From: Microbacterium sp. SYP-A9085
GTDB lineage: Bacteria; Actinomycetota; Actinomycetes; Actinomycetales; Microbacteriaceae
NCBI RefSeq assembly: GCF_009649635.1
Contig: NZ_WJII01000007.1
Span: forward strand, 1 to 64,000
DNA: 64,000 nt
Direction: 5' to 3'
Below, in pieces: positions 10,514-19,687 of the stretch; position 1 is the stretch's first letter; the number at the start of each line of letters is the position of its first letter. A model generated the notes under the pieces. The model saw only the letters and a program-made list of their open reading frames with translations, made no database searches and was not told the origin of the DNA. The translations under genes were made by a program, and so were the position numbers.

Positions 10514-11398
10514 TCAGCGCCAGAATCCGGCGAGCTGGGCGGCGAGGACTTTGCCGTGCTCGAAGCCCGCTCGCGCGGCGGGCGGCCGCGACGCCGGGCT
10601 CATCATGTCGTCGGCGAACGCGGCAAGGGCGTTCTCGTCGGGGAAGACCGCCTCGACCCGGCTGCCGCCGGCGCGCAGTTCGTCCACCTGTGCCGACAGC
10701 TGCATGCCCCACTCCGGGGGATGCCGGGATCGGCCGCCGAACGGCGAGAGGATCAGCACCCGGGCGTATCCGCTCGCCAGGTCGGCGTTCTCGTTTCGGC
10801 GGTAACCGCCGTCGATGTAGCGGCCGGCGCCGATGCGGTAGGCCGGGCCGCTGGACGTGCTGGCGGCGACGGCATCCACCAGCTCGACTCCGCTGTCGCG
10901 GTCGAACGCCACCGGTTCGCCGGTGCGTGCGTCGACCGCGGTGATCAGCAGCGGCTGGTCCGGCCAGCGCGCACCGGGCAGGCGCATCGCGACGGTCGCG
11001 CGCCATCGTTCGCTGCGGGAATCGCCCAACGCGTCGTCGAGCTCGATCGCCGCGGCACCCATCCGCCGCCGCATATCGGCGGCGTCGGTGGCGGCGGCGA
11101 TGATCCGGCCCGTCCGCTCGAGCAGGTCTGTCGTCGCCGCGGGACCCCGTCGAGCACCCGGCGTCGCGCCGGTGCGTTCGGGGGTCGGCGGAGACAGGAC
11201 CGCGGCCAGCAGGTCGGCGGGGGATGCCGCGGTGAGCTGTGCTGCCGCCGTCGCGCCGGCCGACGTGCCGACAATGAGGTCGGCGTCGGTCGCGTCGATG
11301 CCGGCGTCGAGGAGCCCGGCGACGACGCCGATCTCCCACGCGTTGCCCGCCGATCCTCCGCCGTGGAGGATCAGTGCCCGTTGGCGTCCGTCGGGCAC
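10514..11398 (-). CDS. Patatin-like phospholipase
   Basis: 294 aa, GTG start. Oxyanion-hole motif HGGGSAGNAWEIGV at residues 12-25, nucleophile elbow G44-T-S46-A-G48, and the DGG motif at 196-198 (YIDGGYRR) providing the catalytic Asp. It has no signal peptide, so it is cytosolic or membrane-peripheral. It is predicted to hydrolyse acyl esters; substrate unknown. Its end is 3 bp from the convergent xerD end. A tiny ORF (11441-11400) stops one base before its start. Confidence 0.88.
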   Translation of the reverse strand: MPDGRQRALILHGGGSAGNAWEIGVVAGLLDAGIDATDADLIVGTSAGATAAAQLTAASPADLLAAVLSPPTPERTGATPGARRGPAATTDLLERTGRIIAAATDAADMRRRMGAAAIELDDALGDSRSERWRATVAMRLPGARWPDQPLLITAVDARTGEPVAFDRDSGVELVDAVAASTSSGPAYRIGAGRYIDGGYRRNENADLASGYARVLILSPFGGRSRHPPEWGMQLSAQVDELRAGGSRVEAVFPDENALAAFADDMMSPASRPPAARAGFEHGKVLAAQLAGFWR

Positions 11399-11399
11399 G

Positions 11400-11441
11400 C
11401 TAGCGCCGTCGCCCCATCGTGGAGAGGAAGGAGGCGTTCAT
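11400..11441 (-). CDS. Possible 13-aa leader peptide upstream of patatin gene
   Basis: ATG at 11441 opens a 13-codon frame MNASFLSTMGRRR whose TAG stop ends one base before the GTG of the patatin gene. A weak GGATGGG lies upstream. The arrangement would allow translational coupling, but there is no independent support that it is translated. Confidence 0.25.
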   Translation of the reverse strand: MNASFLSTMGRRR

Positions 11442-11537
11442 CGCGGTACCCATCCCGGATCCGGCTGTCGCATCGCGGCACGATAGCACCCGCCGCACGC
11501 CGCCGGCAACGCACCGTTCACGCCCGTGCGCTCGTCA

Positions 11538-12947
11538 TCAGAACGGCGGCGGATCCGTGCAGACGAAGCGAACCTGCGGAGACGGGTGGTCCTCGTAGAT
11601 GCGCCCGGTGGGGCTGGTCCATTCGAGGACGCCGCGGGGCAGCTGACGCACCCGCCATCGGGTCTGATGCTTGACGACGTGGTGCCCGCGGCACAGGTTC
11701 TCGAGATTGTCATCCTGCGTGGGGCCGCCGAGCACGGCATCCCGAGTGTGATCCAGGTCGCAGCGCCAGACCGGCTGCCGGCAGCCGGGGAACCGGCAGT
11801 GCTCGTCGCGGATCCGCAGCACCCGATGCAGATGTTCGCTCGGATGATATCGGTCCACGTGCAGCGGCTCGCCGGTGAACGGGTCGGTGACGAGCCGGTC
11901 CCAGCCCTTCACCGCGCCAGCCAGCCGCCGCGCGGTATCGTCATCGATCGGCCCGTATCCCACCAGCTGCGCCGGGAGGTCCGCGCCGCGCCGGACGGGA
12001 TCAGGATGCAGCACCGACGCGGGAATGCTCACCTGCACGTGTGCCGCGATCTTCTCGAGGACATCGGCCGGGCCGTGTCCGTCGGGGACAGCGGTCAGCA
12101 GCATGTCGGTGAGGACATCCGCCCGAACCTGGTCCAGCGTGCGCTCGTCCGGTGCGGCGCCCTCGGTCACCTCGGCTCCTGCCGGTGCCGGGGGCGCAGT
12201 CTTGCGCTCGGCGGCGCGTGCGGCATCCGCTTCCGGCCCGTAGTGCACGCCGACTCCGACGAGGTGTCCGTTGATGGGCGGTGGGTCGGCGGGACGCGGG
12301 CCGGCCGATTTCTGGACGGTGCGAGCCATCTGCGTGACCCGGTCGAAGATCGCATGGATCAGGGTGGCCGGCCCATCCAGCAGCAGCCGCGACATCCCGT
12401 CGTCCAGGTCGACGGTGCGCACGCCGCGAGCCTTCCGCGCCCGCGCGTGCCGCTGCGTGATCGATTCCGGATCGAGCTCGCGCGCGACGGTGCGGCACAC
12501 CGGCGTCAGCCGTCCCGCCGTCAGGTCGGCGGCGCGCGGCAGCACTCGCGCCTCGTACGCCGCCCGGACGTCGGGCGTCGGCAGGTCGCTGCCCGCATCG
12601 ATGATCACGCGGACCTGCGGCTGATCCAGCTCACCGGCGGCCCATGCGGCGTGGGTGGCGGGGAACCGTTCGACCAGCATGGCCGCCTCGCCCAGCCGCC
12701 CCTGGACGGTGCGGTCGCTCATGTGCAGCGCGGCGGCGATCTCGGCGGACATCTCCCGCCACGGCAGATCCTTCTGATCCAGGGCAGGGTTCGCCGAGAT
12801 CCGGGCAGCGACCACATCGACGACGGCCGACATCAGCGTAGCCTCGAACGCCTGCAGGCCCGCTATCGCGCGACGCGTCTGGACCAGGCTGGTCACGAGC
12901 GCGTCGATGGCCGGAAGGTCCAGCTCGTCGATCGGATCGTTGTCCAT
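11538..12947 (-). CDS. DUF222 / 13E12-repeat HNH endonuclease
   Basis: 469 aa from ATG 12947 (MDNDPIDELDLPAIDALV); an in-frame start at 13106 would add 53 residues that look non-coding. N-terminal DUF222 helical region (residues about 5-300) and a C-terminal HNH zinc nuclease: CRFPGCRQPVWRCDLDH, then NLENLCRGHHVVKH. Members of this family are multicopy in actinobacteria (13E12 repeat proteins of mycobacteria). The role is not settled; SOS regulation and DNA nicking are proposed. A second copy lies at 34030-35391. The same position next to xerD holds a family member in mycobacteria. Confidence 0.88.
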   Translation of the reverse strand: MDNDPIDELDLPAIDALVTSLVQTRRAIAGLQAFEATLMSAVVDVVAARISANPALDQKDLPWREMSAEIAAALHMSDRTVQGRLGEAAMLVERFPATHAAWAAGELDQPQVRVIIDAGSDLPTPDVRAAYEARVLPRAADLTAGRLTPVCRTVARELDPESITQRHARARKARGVRTVDLDDGMSRLLLDGPATLIHAIFDRVTQMARTVQKSAGPRPADPPPINGHLVGVGVHYGPEADAARAAERKTAPPAPAGAEVTEGAAPDERTLDQVRADVLTDMLLTAVPDGHGPADVLEKIAAHVQVSIPASVLHPDPVRRGADLPAQLVGYGPIDDDTARRLAGAVKGWDRLVTDPFTGEPLHVDRYHPSEHLHRVLRIRDEHCRFPGCRQPVWRCDLDHTRDAVLGGPTQDDNLENLCRGHHVVKHQTRWRVRQLPRGVLEWTSPTGRIYEDHPSPQVRFVCTDPPPF

Positions 12948-12978
12948 GCGTCCATCATGCCGACCACCTCCGACACTA

Positions 12979-12994
12979 TCGAACATATCTGCGG
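12979..12994 (-). promoter_or_regulatory. Half-conserved SOS-like box upstream of DUF222 gene
   Basis: On the plus strand TCGAAC-ATAT-CTGCGG matches the actinobacterial LexA box TCGAAC-N4-GTTCGA perfectly in one half and at three of six positions in the other. It lies 32-47 nt before the chosen start. A GATAGT/TATGTT -10-like sequence overlaps the conserved half. Confidence 0.35.
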
Positions 12995-13109
12995 CGTCTG
13001 CGCGTCGAATGACAGAACTCTCATCAGCGGGCAGACTCCCGTCACTCGCGGAGGGGGCCGCGCCCGCGACATCCGGCCCCGGAGCCCCGGAATCACGCGG
13101 CGTCATCGC

Positions 13110-13115
13110 TAGAAT
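13110..13115 (+). promoter_or_regulatory. parA -10 box
   Basis: TAGAAT lies about 33 bp before GTG 13148. The short leader between them contains CGGGAGAG as a Shine-Dalgarno. This is probably the promoter for the parA-scpA-scpB-rluB-tyrA-cmk-der run, since all later genes overlap. Confidence 0.5.
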
Positions 13116-13147
13116 CGAGCGGACAGCACGGACGAGAGCGGGAGAGC

Positions 13148-14038
13148 GTGGCAGCCAGCACGGCGAAGAAGACGACGAAGCCGAAGACAGCCGGCGACAC
13201 GCCGATCGGTCCCACAGGTCGCCCGTACCACGGATTCGCCACCCCTGAGCCGCTGGACGGGCACGGGCCCGCGCGCATCATCGCCCTGTGCAACCAGAAG
13301 GGCGGCGTCGGCAAGACGACCACCACGATCAACCTCGCGGCCGCGCTCGCCAGCTACGGCCGCCGTGTGCTGGCGGTGGACTTCGACCCGCAGGGCGCGC
13401 TGTCGGCCGGCCTCGGCATCGCGACGCACGACATCCCCACGATCTACGACCTGCTGTTGGACTCGAAGCGCGACCCGCACGAGACGATCGTGCACGCCGC
13501 CGTCGAGAACCTGGATGTCATCCCCGCGAACATCGACCTGTCGGCGGCCGAAGTGCACCTCGTCAACGAGGTCGCGCGCGAGCAGATCCTCGCGCGGGCG
13601 CTGCGCGGCGTCGCCGGCGAGTACGACGTGATCCTCATCGACTCCCAGCCCTCGCTCGGGCTGCTCACCGTGAACGCGCTGACGGCCAGCCACGGCGTGA
13701 TCATCCCGCTGGAATGCGAGTTCTTCGCACTGCGCGGCGTCGCGCTGCTCATCGAGACGATCGACAAGGTGCGCGACCGGCTCAACCCCGCCATCACGCT
13801 GGACGGCGTGCTGGCCACGATGTACGACCCGCGCACACTGCACTCGCGCGAGGTGCTGGAGCGCGTCGTCGAGGCGTTCGGCGACGACGTGCTCGAGACG
13901 GTGATCGGGCGCACCGTGAAGTTCCCGGACGCGTCGGTGTCGGGCATGCCGATCACCGAGTTCGCGCCGGAGCACGCGGCCGCCCAGGCGTATCTGCGGC
14001 TCGCGCGGGAGCTGGTCGCCCGTGGCGCCGTCGCCTGA
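13148..14038 (+). CDS. ParA/Soj-family ATPase
   Basis: 296 aa, GTG start with GGGAGAG upstream. Deviant Walker A CNQKGGVGKTTTTINLA near residue 49, Walker A' DFDPQGALSAGLG near 78, and Walker B YDVILIDSQPSLG near 160. About 45 basic/flexible residues precede the ATPase. No ParB gene follows; instead scpA and scpB do, as in mycobacterial Rv1708-1710. This is therefore the segregation-associated Soj paralogue rather than the origin-proximal parA (inference from context). Confidence 0.93.
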   Translation: MAASTAKKTTKPKTAGDTPIGPTGRPYHGFATPEPLDGHGPARIIALCNQKGGVGKTTTTINLAAALASYGRRVLAVDFDPQGALSAGLGIATHDIPTIYDLLLDSKRDPHETIVHAAVENLDVIPANIDLSAAEVHLVNEVAREQILARALRGVAGEYDVILIDSQPSLGLLTVNALTASHGVIIPLECEFFALRGVALLIETIDKVRDRLNPAITLDGVLATMYDPRTLHSREVLERVVEAFGDDVLETVIGRTVKFPDASVSGMPITEFAPEHAAAQAYLRLARELVARGAVA

Positions 14039-14972
14039 AGAGGCGCCCGACAGCGCAGCGCCGTCGCCTGACGAGGCGCCCGACACCGGAGCGCCGTCGC
14101 CTGACGAGGCACCCGACACCGGAGCGCCGTCGCCTGACGGGGCGCCCGCATCTGAAGGCGACCTCGCCCCGGCAACCGGGGATGTCGCGGACGGCGGATT
14201 CCGGGTGTCTCTGGGCGTGTTCGATGGGCCGTTCGACCTGTTGCTCACGCTACTGGGCAAGCACGAGCTCGACATCACCGAGGTGTCGCTGTCCCGGGTG
14301 ACCGGCGAGTTCATCGCCTACCTGCGCGAGCTCGAGGCCGGCGACGAGCTTGACCAGGCATCCGAGTTCCTCGTCGTCGCGGCGACGCTCCTGGACATGA
14401 AGGTCGCGGGGCTCCTGCCGCAGGGCGAGCTCGTCGACGCCGAGTCGGTGGCGCTGCTGGAGGCGCGCGATCTGCTGTTCGCGCGACTGCTGCAGTACCG
14501 CGCGTTCAAGGAGGTCTCGGCCTGGTTCGCACGGTGCCTGCAGCGCGAGGACCGCCGCCACACCCGCGCCGTGCGCCTCGACGAGAAGTACCGTGCCGCC
14601 GCTCCCGAGCTCGTGTGGACGCTCTCGCCGGACGACTTCGCGGCGATAGCGATGCTCGCGTTCGCGCCGAAGGAGATCCCGACCGTCGGCCTGGACCACC
14701 TGCACGCGCCGCTGGTCAGCATCCGCGAGCAGGCCGCCGTCGTGGTCACCCTGCTGCGCTCGGCCGGTACGCTGTCATTCCGCGATCTCGTCGCCGGCGT
14801 CGACCAGACCGGTGTCGTCGTCGCCCGATTCCTGTCCGTGCTGGAGCTGTACCGGCACGCCGCCCTCGCCTTCGAACAGCTCGAGCCGCTCGGCGAGCTC
14901 ACCCTGCGCTGGACCGCGGAGCGCTGGAGCGAAGAGAACCTCGCCACCCTGGGAGCCGATTATGACCGATGA
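14022..14972 (+). CDS. scpA: Segregation and condensation protein ScpA
   Basis: 316 aa from GTG 14022, overlapping parA by 17 nt. The first about 58 residues are Pro/Asp/Glu-rich 11-aa repeats not found in typical ScpA; the kleisin core begins FRVSLGVFDGPFDLLLTLL and continues to the C-terminal winged-helix region (TLSFRDLVAG and LELYRHAALAFEQ). ScpA bridges SMC heads and ScpB in the condensin complex. No good internal start codon precedes the core, so the repeat extension is probably translated. Confidence 0.93.
   Translation: MAPSPEEAPDSAAPSPDEAPDTGAPSPDEAPDTGAPSPDGAPASEGDLAPATGDVADGGFRVSLGVFDGPFDLLLTLLGKHELDITEVSLSRVTGEFIAYLRELEAGDELDQASEFLVVAATLLDMKVAGLLPQGELVDAESVALLEARDLLFARLLQYRAFKEVSAWFARCLQREDRRHTRAVRLDEKYRAAAPELVWTLSPDDFAAIAMLAFAPKEIPTVGLDHLHAPLVSIREQAAVVVTLLRSAGTLSFRDLVAGVDQTGVVVARFLSVLELYRHAALAFEQLEPLGELTLRWTAERWSEENLATLGADYDR
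14025..14156 (+). repeat. Four 33-bp tandem repeats at the parA/scpA junction
   Basis: Units start at 14025, 14058, 14091 and 14124, each beginning GCGCCGTCGCCTGA. In the scpA frame each encodes an APSPDEAPDTG-like 11-mer; in the parA frame the first unit supplies the last codons and the TGA stop. Units 2 and 3 are nearly identical, so the array is probably recent or length-variable. Confidence 0.85.
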
Positions 14973-15579
14973 CCCGTCGCACGCCCATCCCGCGGCACAT
15001 GTCGACCCGGAGCCGTACGCGGTTGCGCGCAAGCTCGAGGCGATCCTGCTCGTCGTCGAGGAGCCGCAGAGTCTCGTCGCGCTGGCGACCGCCGTCGGCG
15101 AGCCGGTGCCGGCGGTGCGTCAGGCGATCGAAGGGCTCGTCGCGGACTACGACGGCGAGACCGGCGGGCCGCGCCGCGGCTTCGAGCTGCGCGAGGTGGG
15201 CGGCGGCTGGCGCCTGTACGTGCGCGAGGACTTCGACGACCTCGTGGGCGAGTTCGTGAACACGCAGGCGCCGTCGCGCCTGTCGCAGGCGGCGCTGGAG
15301 ACCCTCGCGGTGATCGCGTACAAGCAGCCGGTGTCCCGCGGCCAGGTCGCGTCGATCCGTGCCGTCAACGTCGACTCGGTCGTGCGCACGCTCGTCGCCC
15401 GGGGCCTTGTCACCGAGGTCGGCAACGATCCGGAGACCGGTGCGATCCTGTACGGCACGACCGACGCGCTGCTGGTGAACCTGGGAATCAACGCGCTGGA
15501 CGAGCTGCCGCACATCTCGCCGCTGCTGGACGACGTCGACACCGTCAGCGGCGTCGGGTTCGACGGGGAGCGGGCATGA
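14962..15579 (+). CDS. scpB: Segregation and condensation protein ScpB
   Basis: 205 aa, ATG 14962 overlapping scpA by 11 nt. Two winged-helix domains are recognisable: KLEAILLVVEEP near residue 24 and LSQAALETLAVIAYKQPVSR near 105, the latter a diagnostic ScpB stretch. It partners ScpA and SMC in chromosome condensation. It overlaps rluB by 4 nt. Confidence 0.95.
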   Translation: MTDDPSHAHPAAHVDPEPYAVARKLEAILLVVEEPQSLVALATAVGEPVPAVRQAIEGLVADYDGETGGPRRGFELREVGGGWRLYVREDFDDLVGEFVNTQAPSRLSQAALETLAVIAYKQPVSRGQVASIRAVNVDSVVRTLVARGLVTEVGNDPETGAILYGTTDALLVNLGINALDELPHISPLLDDVDTVSGVGFDGERA

Positions 15580-16322
15580 TGGCGGATGCCGAGGGCGTGC
15601 GCCTGCAGAAGGTCCTCGCGAACGCGGGCGTGGCCTCGCGGCGGGTGGCCGAGGAGCTCATCGCACAGGGCCGGGTGCGGGTCAACGGCACCGTGGTGGA
15701 CGAGCTGGGCTCGCGGATCCACCCTGAGGTGGACCTCGTCGACGTCGACGGCGTCGCCGTGCAGCTGGACCAGTCCCGGCGCTACGTGATGCTGAACAAG
15801 CCGACGGGCGTGGTCAGCTCGATGCACGACGACCGCGGGCGCCCCGACCTGCGCCGCTTCACGAAGGACTGGGACGAGCGCCTCTTCAATGTGGGGCGGC
15901 TGGATGCCGAGACCAGCGGGCTGCTGGTGCTCACGAACGACGGCGAGCTCGCGCACGTCCTGGCGCATCCGTCGTTCGGCGTCACGAAGGTGTACATAGC
16001 GAAGGTGCGCGGATCCGTCACCCCGCAGACGATCGGCCGGCTCACCCGCGGCGTCGACCTCGAGGACGGACCGATCGCCGCCGACAAGGCGCGGCTGCTC
16101 GACAAGTCGCGGGACACGAGCCTGGTCGAACTCACGCTGCACTCGGGCCGCAACCGGATCGTGCGGCGCATGATGGCCGAGGTGGGACATCCCGTGGTCG
16201 AGCTCGTGCGCCGTCAATTCGGGCCGCTGCACCTGGGAAGCCTCCCAGTGGGCCGCGCACGCGAGTTGACTACAGTGGAGCGTGGCGCGCTGCTGACCCT
16301 GTCGCGCAAGGAGACCCGGTGA
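15576..16322 (+). CDS. rluB: 23S rRNA pseudouridine synthase RluB family
   Basis: 248 aa. N-terminal S4 domain (VRLQKVLANAGVASRRVAEE), then the RsuA/RluB/E/F catalytic domain with motif GRLDAETSGLLVLTNDGE carrying the catalytic Asp near residue 109, and the late GRNRIVRRMM motif. It modifies 23S rRNA near position 2605 (family knowledge). Placement after scpAB matches mycobacterial Rv1711. Confidence 0.93.
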   Translation: MMADAEGVRLQKVLANAGVASRRVAEELIAQGRVRVNGTVVDELGSRIHPEVDLVDVDGVAVQLDQSRRYVMLNKPTGVVSSMHDDRGRPDLRRFTKDWDERLFNVGRLDAETSGLLVLTNDGELAHVLAHPSFGVTKVYIAKVRGSVTPQTIGRLTRGVDLEDGPIAADKARLLDKSRDTSLVELTLHSGRNRIVRRMMAEVGHPVVELVRRQFGPLHLGSLPVGRARELTTVERGALLTLSRKETR

Positions 16323-17440
16323 GCCAGAACACGAGTGTGCCCGCGCACGGTGCCGCGCGCACCTCGGGTCCGGTCCGCATCGTCGGGACGGGCCTTCTGG
16401 GTGCGAGCATCGGCCACGCGCTGACGGCGCTGGGGGTGGATGTCGCCCTGTTCGACACGTCGCCCGCGCAGCTGCGGCTCGCCATCGACTACGGCGCCGG
16501 CCGCGCGACCCGCCCCGATGACCGCCCGCGCCTGGTCGTGGTCGCGGTGCCGCCGGATGTCACCGCCGACGTGATCGCGCATGAACTGGCCGCGTTCCCG
16601 GACGCCGTCGTCACGGACGTCGCCAGCGTCAAGCTGGAGCCGCTGCGCGCCCTGCGCGAGCGCGGCGTCGACCTCACGCATTACATCGGCTCGCATCCGC
16701 TCGCGGGCCGCGAACGCGGCGGAGCCATCTCCGCGCGCGCGGACATCTTCGTCGGGCGTCCGTGGGTCGTCTGCCGCGACGACGGGACCAGCCCCGCGGA
16801 CCTTGCCGTCGTGGAGGGTCTCGCCCTGGACCTCGGCGCGACTCCGCTGGAGATGGACCCGGCCGAGCACGACCGCTCCGTCGCCCTCGTCTCGCACGTC
16901 CCGCAGCTGGTCGCTAGCCTGCTGGCCGGTCGCTTCGTCACCGCGCACGAGGGCTCCCTGCGGCTGGCTGGGCAGGGAGTGCGCGACACCACGCGCATCG
17001 CCGCATCCGCTCCCGAGCTGTGGGTGCAGATCCTCGGCTCCAACTCCGAGCCCGTCGTCGACGTGCTCGACGCGCTCGCCGGCGATCTCGCCGACGTGGT
17101 CTCCGCCCTGCGGCATCCCGACGCGCCCGGCGCCCGCCGCGCCGTCGCCGACACGATCCGCCGCGGAAACGAGGGTGTCGAGCGCCTGCCCGGCAAGCAC
17201 GGCCAGAACCGGCGCTTCGCGCAGGTCGTCGTCATGGTGGACGACACCCCCGGCCAACTCGGGCGCCTGTTCGGCGAGCTCGGCGAGTTGGACGTGAACG
17301 TGGAGGACCTGCGCCTGGAGCATTCGCCCGGCGCCCAGTTCGGCCTCGCCGAGATCAGCGTCGTCCCCGGTGCCGCACGGCGAGCGGTGGACGGGCTGAC
17401 CGCGCGCGGCTGGAGGATTGCGAGCACCACGAATGACTGA
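16319..17440 (+). CDS. tyrA: Prephenate dehydrogenase
   Basis: 373 aa, GTG 16319 overlapping the rluB stop. Rossmann motif [15 protein letters not shown] near residue 21, the prephenate dehydrogenase signature [11 protein letters not shown] near 120, and a C-terminal ACT-like regulatory domain (residues about 300-373, [18 protein letters not shown]). It oxidatively decarboxylates prephenate to 4-hydroxyphenylpyruvate for tyrosine synthesis. Its insertion between rluB and cmk differs from mycobacteria. Feedback control by an aromatic amino acid through the ACT domain is inferred. Confidence 0.93.
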   Translation: MSQNTSVPAHGAARTSGPVRIVGTGLLGASIGHALTALGVDVALFDTSPAQLRLAIDYGAGRATRPDDRPRLVVVAVPPDVTADVIAHELAAFPDAVVTDVASVKLEPLRALRERGVDLTHYIGSHPLAGRERGGAISARADIFVGRPWVVCRDDGTSPADLAVVEGLALDLGATPLEMDPAEHDRSVALVSHVPQLVASLLAGRFVTAHEGSLRLAGQGVRDTTRIAASAPELWVQILGSNSEPVVDVLDALAGDLADVVSALRHPDAPGARRAVADTIRRGNEGVERLPGKHGQNRRFAQVVVMVDDTPGQLGRLFGELGELDVNVEDLRLEHSPGAQFGLAEISVVPGAARRAVDGLTARGWRIASTTND

Positions 17441-18116
17441 CGTGACGATCGTGGCGGTGGACGGCCCGGCGGGATCGGGCAAGTCCAGCGTGTCCAAGCA
17501 CGTCGCCCGCGCGCTCGGGTACGGGTATCTCGACACCGGCGCCGCGTACCGCGCGCTCGCCTGGCACGTTCTGGAGCAGGGTGCGGACACCGCCGATGCC
17601 GCCGCCGTGCAGGCCGCGGCATCCGACTTCCCATATTCGATCTCGCTCGACCCCGACCGCTACTGGGTACGGGTGGGCGCCGCCGACGTGACCACCGCGA
17701 TCCGCGAGCCGCGGGTGTCGGCGGCGGTCAGCGCCGTGGCCCGGATCCCGGCCGTGCGGGAGCAGGTCAACGACGTGTTCCGTGCGCTGGCGGCGGCATC
17801 CAACCGTCCCGGCGTCGTGATCGAGGGGCGCGACATCACCACGGTGGTCGCGCCGGACGCGCCGGTGCGGATCCTGCTGACCGCCGCGCCGGAGGTGCGG
17901 GCGGCGCGCCGCGCCGCCGAGCTGGTGGACCAGGATGCCGCCGTCGTGGCCACCGCGCTGCACAGGCGCGACGCGGCAGACGCCGCCGTGGTCGACTTCC
18001 TCACCGCGGCCGAGGGCGTCGAGGTGGTGGATTCCACCGAGCTCGACTTCGCACAGACCGTCGACGCCGTGCTCGGCGTCGTGCACCAGAAGCTGGAGGC
18101 ACCCCATGGGCGCTGA
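17433..18116 (+). CDS. cmk: Cytidylate kinase
   Basis: 227 aa from ATG 17433, overlapping tyrA by 8 nt. P-loop [16 protein letters not shown] at residues 9-24, LDTGAAYRA substrate-binding segment, and [14 protein letters not shown] near residue 133. It phosphorylates CMP/dCMP in the cytosol. It overlaps der by 11 nt, the usual actinobacterial pairing. Confidence 0.96.
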   Translation: MTDVTIVAVDGPAGSGKSSVSKHVARALGYGYLDTGAAYRALAWHVLEQGADTADAAAVQAAASDFPYSISLDPDRYWVRVGAADVTTAIREPRVSAAVSAVARIPAVREQVNDVFRALAAASNRPGVVIEGRDITTVVAPDAPVRILLTAAPEVRAARRAAELVDQDAAVVATALHRRDAADAAVVDFLTAAEGVEVVDSTELDFAQTVDAVLGVVHQKLEAPHGR

Positions 18117-19629
18117 CGACGAATACGTCCCCGGTACGGACCACCTCGCCGAGCGGCTCGCCGCGATCGACGAGCAGGCCGCCGAGCAGCGGGCCGACGC
18201 CCTGCGAGCGGGCCTGGCCGACTACGAACTTGAGGACGAGGATGCCGCGCTCCTTGCGGGCGTCACGCTCGGCGCGGAGGGCATCGAGTTCCTGCCCGCG
18301 CTGCCGGTGGTGGCCATAGTGGGCCGGCCGAACGTGGGCAAGTCCGCGCTCGTGAACCGCATCCTCGGCCGCCGCGAGGCCGTCGTGGAGGACACCCCCG
18401 GCGTCACCCGGGACCGCGTCACGTACAAGGCCGAGTGGATGGACCGCTCGTTCACGCTCGTCGACACCGGCGGGTGGGAGCCGGATGCCAAGGGCATCGA
18501 CCGCTCCGTGGCCGCGCAGGCCGAGATCGCCATCGACCTGTCGGACGTCGTCCTGTTCGTCGTCGACGCGCGAGTGGGGGCCACCTCGACGGACGAGCAT
18601 GTGGTCCGGATGCTGCGCAAGTCGGGCCGGCCCGTGTTCCTCGTCGCGAACAAGATCGACGACGCGCGGCAGGAGCCCGAAGCAGCGGCACTGTGGAACC
18701 TGGGCCTGGGGGAGCCGCACCCGGTGTCGGCGATCCACGGGCGCGGCGTCGCCGACCTGCTCGACGAGATCCTTAAGGTGCTGCCGGATGTCTCCGCCGT
18801 CGCGAAGAACGAGATCGGCGGCCCGCGCCGCGTCGCGATCCTCGGCCGGCCGAACGTCGGCAAGTCGTCCCTGTTGAACAAGGCCGCCGGCGAGGAGCGG
18901 GTCGTCGTCAATGAGCTGGCCGGCACCACGCGCGACCCGGTGGACGAGATCGTCGAGCTCGGCGGCAAGCTGTGGCGGTTCGTGGACACCGCCGGCATCC
19001 GGCGCCGCGTGCACCTGCAGCAGGGCGCGGACTTCTATGCGTCGCTGCGCACCTCTGCCGCGTTGGAGAAGGCGGAGGTCGCCGTCGTCGTGCTGGACGT
19101 CTCACAGCCGGTCAGCGAGCAGGACGTGCGCATCATCGACATGGTGCTGGAGTCCCGGCGTGCGCTCGTGCTCGCGTACAACAAGTGGGACGTGCTGAAC
19201 ACGCCCGCGTTCGAGAACATCGACCGGCGGCGGTACCTGGAGCGCGAGATCGAGCAGGATCTCGCCCATGTGTCGTGGGCGCCGCGGGTGAACATCTCGG
19301 CGCGCACCGGCCGGCACCTGGACCGGCTGGTGCCGGCGCTGGAGATGGCGCTCGCGTCGTGGGACACGCGCATCCCGACCGGCAAATTCAATGCGTTCCT
19401 GGCCGAGCTGGTGGCCGAGCACCCGCATCCGGTGCGTGGCGGGAAGCAGCCGCGGATTCTGTTCGGCACGCAGGCAGGCACCCGCCCGCCGACATTCGTA
19501 CTGTTCACGACCGGGTTCCTCGACCCCGGTTACCGCCGGTTCATCCAGCGGCGGCTGCGCGAGCTGTACTCGTTCGAGGGCTCGCCGATCGTCATCAACA
19601 TGCGGGTGCGGGAGAAGCGCCAGCGCTGA
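18106..19629 (+). CDS. der: Ribosome biogenesis GTPase Der (EngA)
   Basis: 507 aa from ATG 18106. Two tandem G domains: first P-loop [15 protein letters not shown] near residue 72 with NKID, second [15 protein letters not shown] near 247 with NKWD, followed by the KH-like domain ([15 protein letters not shown] to the C-terminus). A roughly 65-residue acidic N-terminal extension precedes the first G domain, as in other actinobacterial Der. It acts in 50S subunit assembly. Confidence 0.97.
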   Translation: MGADDEYVPGTDHLAERLAAIDEQAAEQRADALRAGLADYELEDEDAALLAGVTLGAEGIEFLPALPVVAIVGRPNVGKSALVNRILGRREAVVEDTPGVTRDRVTYKAEWMDRSFTLVDTGGWEPDAKGIDRSVAAQAEIAIDLSDVVLFVVDARVGATSTDEHVVRMLRKSGRPVFLVANKIDDARQEPEAAALWNLGLGEPHPVSAIHGRGVADLLDEILKVLPDVSAVAKNEIGGPRRVAILGRPNVGKSSLLNKAAGEERVVVNELAGTTRDPVDEIVELGGKLWRFVDTAGIRRRVHLQQGADFYASLRTSAALEKAEVAVVVLDVSQPVSEQDVRIIDMVLESRRALVLAYNKWDVLNTPAFENIDRRRYLEREIEQDLAHVSWAPRVNISARTGRHLDRLVPALEMALASWDTRIPTGKFNAFLAELVAEHPHPVRGGKQPRILFGTQAGTRPPTFVLFTTGFLDPGYRRFIQRRLRELYSFEGSPIVINMRVREKRQR

Positions 19630-19687
19630 CGGCCTTCGCGAGCGAGTGGTCGGTGCCGGCATCCCGTCGCTGTGACAGGCTGGACCG

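Noticed and set aside
12948..13106. 53-residue extension of the first DUF222 protein
   Set aside because: It overlaps promoter-like and SOS-like sequence and does not look like the start of this family.
13148..14038. ParA as part of an integrated plasmid or ParAB origin region
   Set aside because: No parB or parS-like sites seen; it is followed by scpAB as in the conserved chromosomal block.
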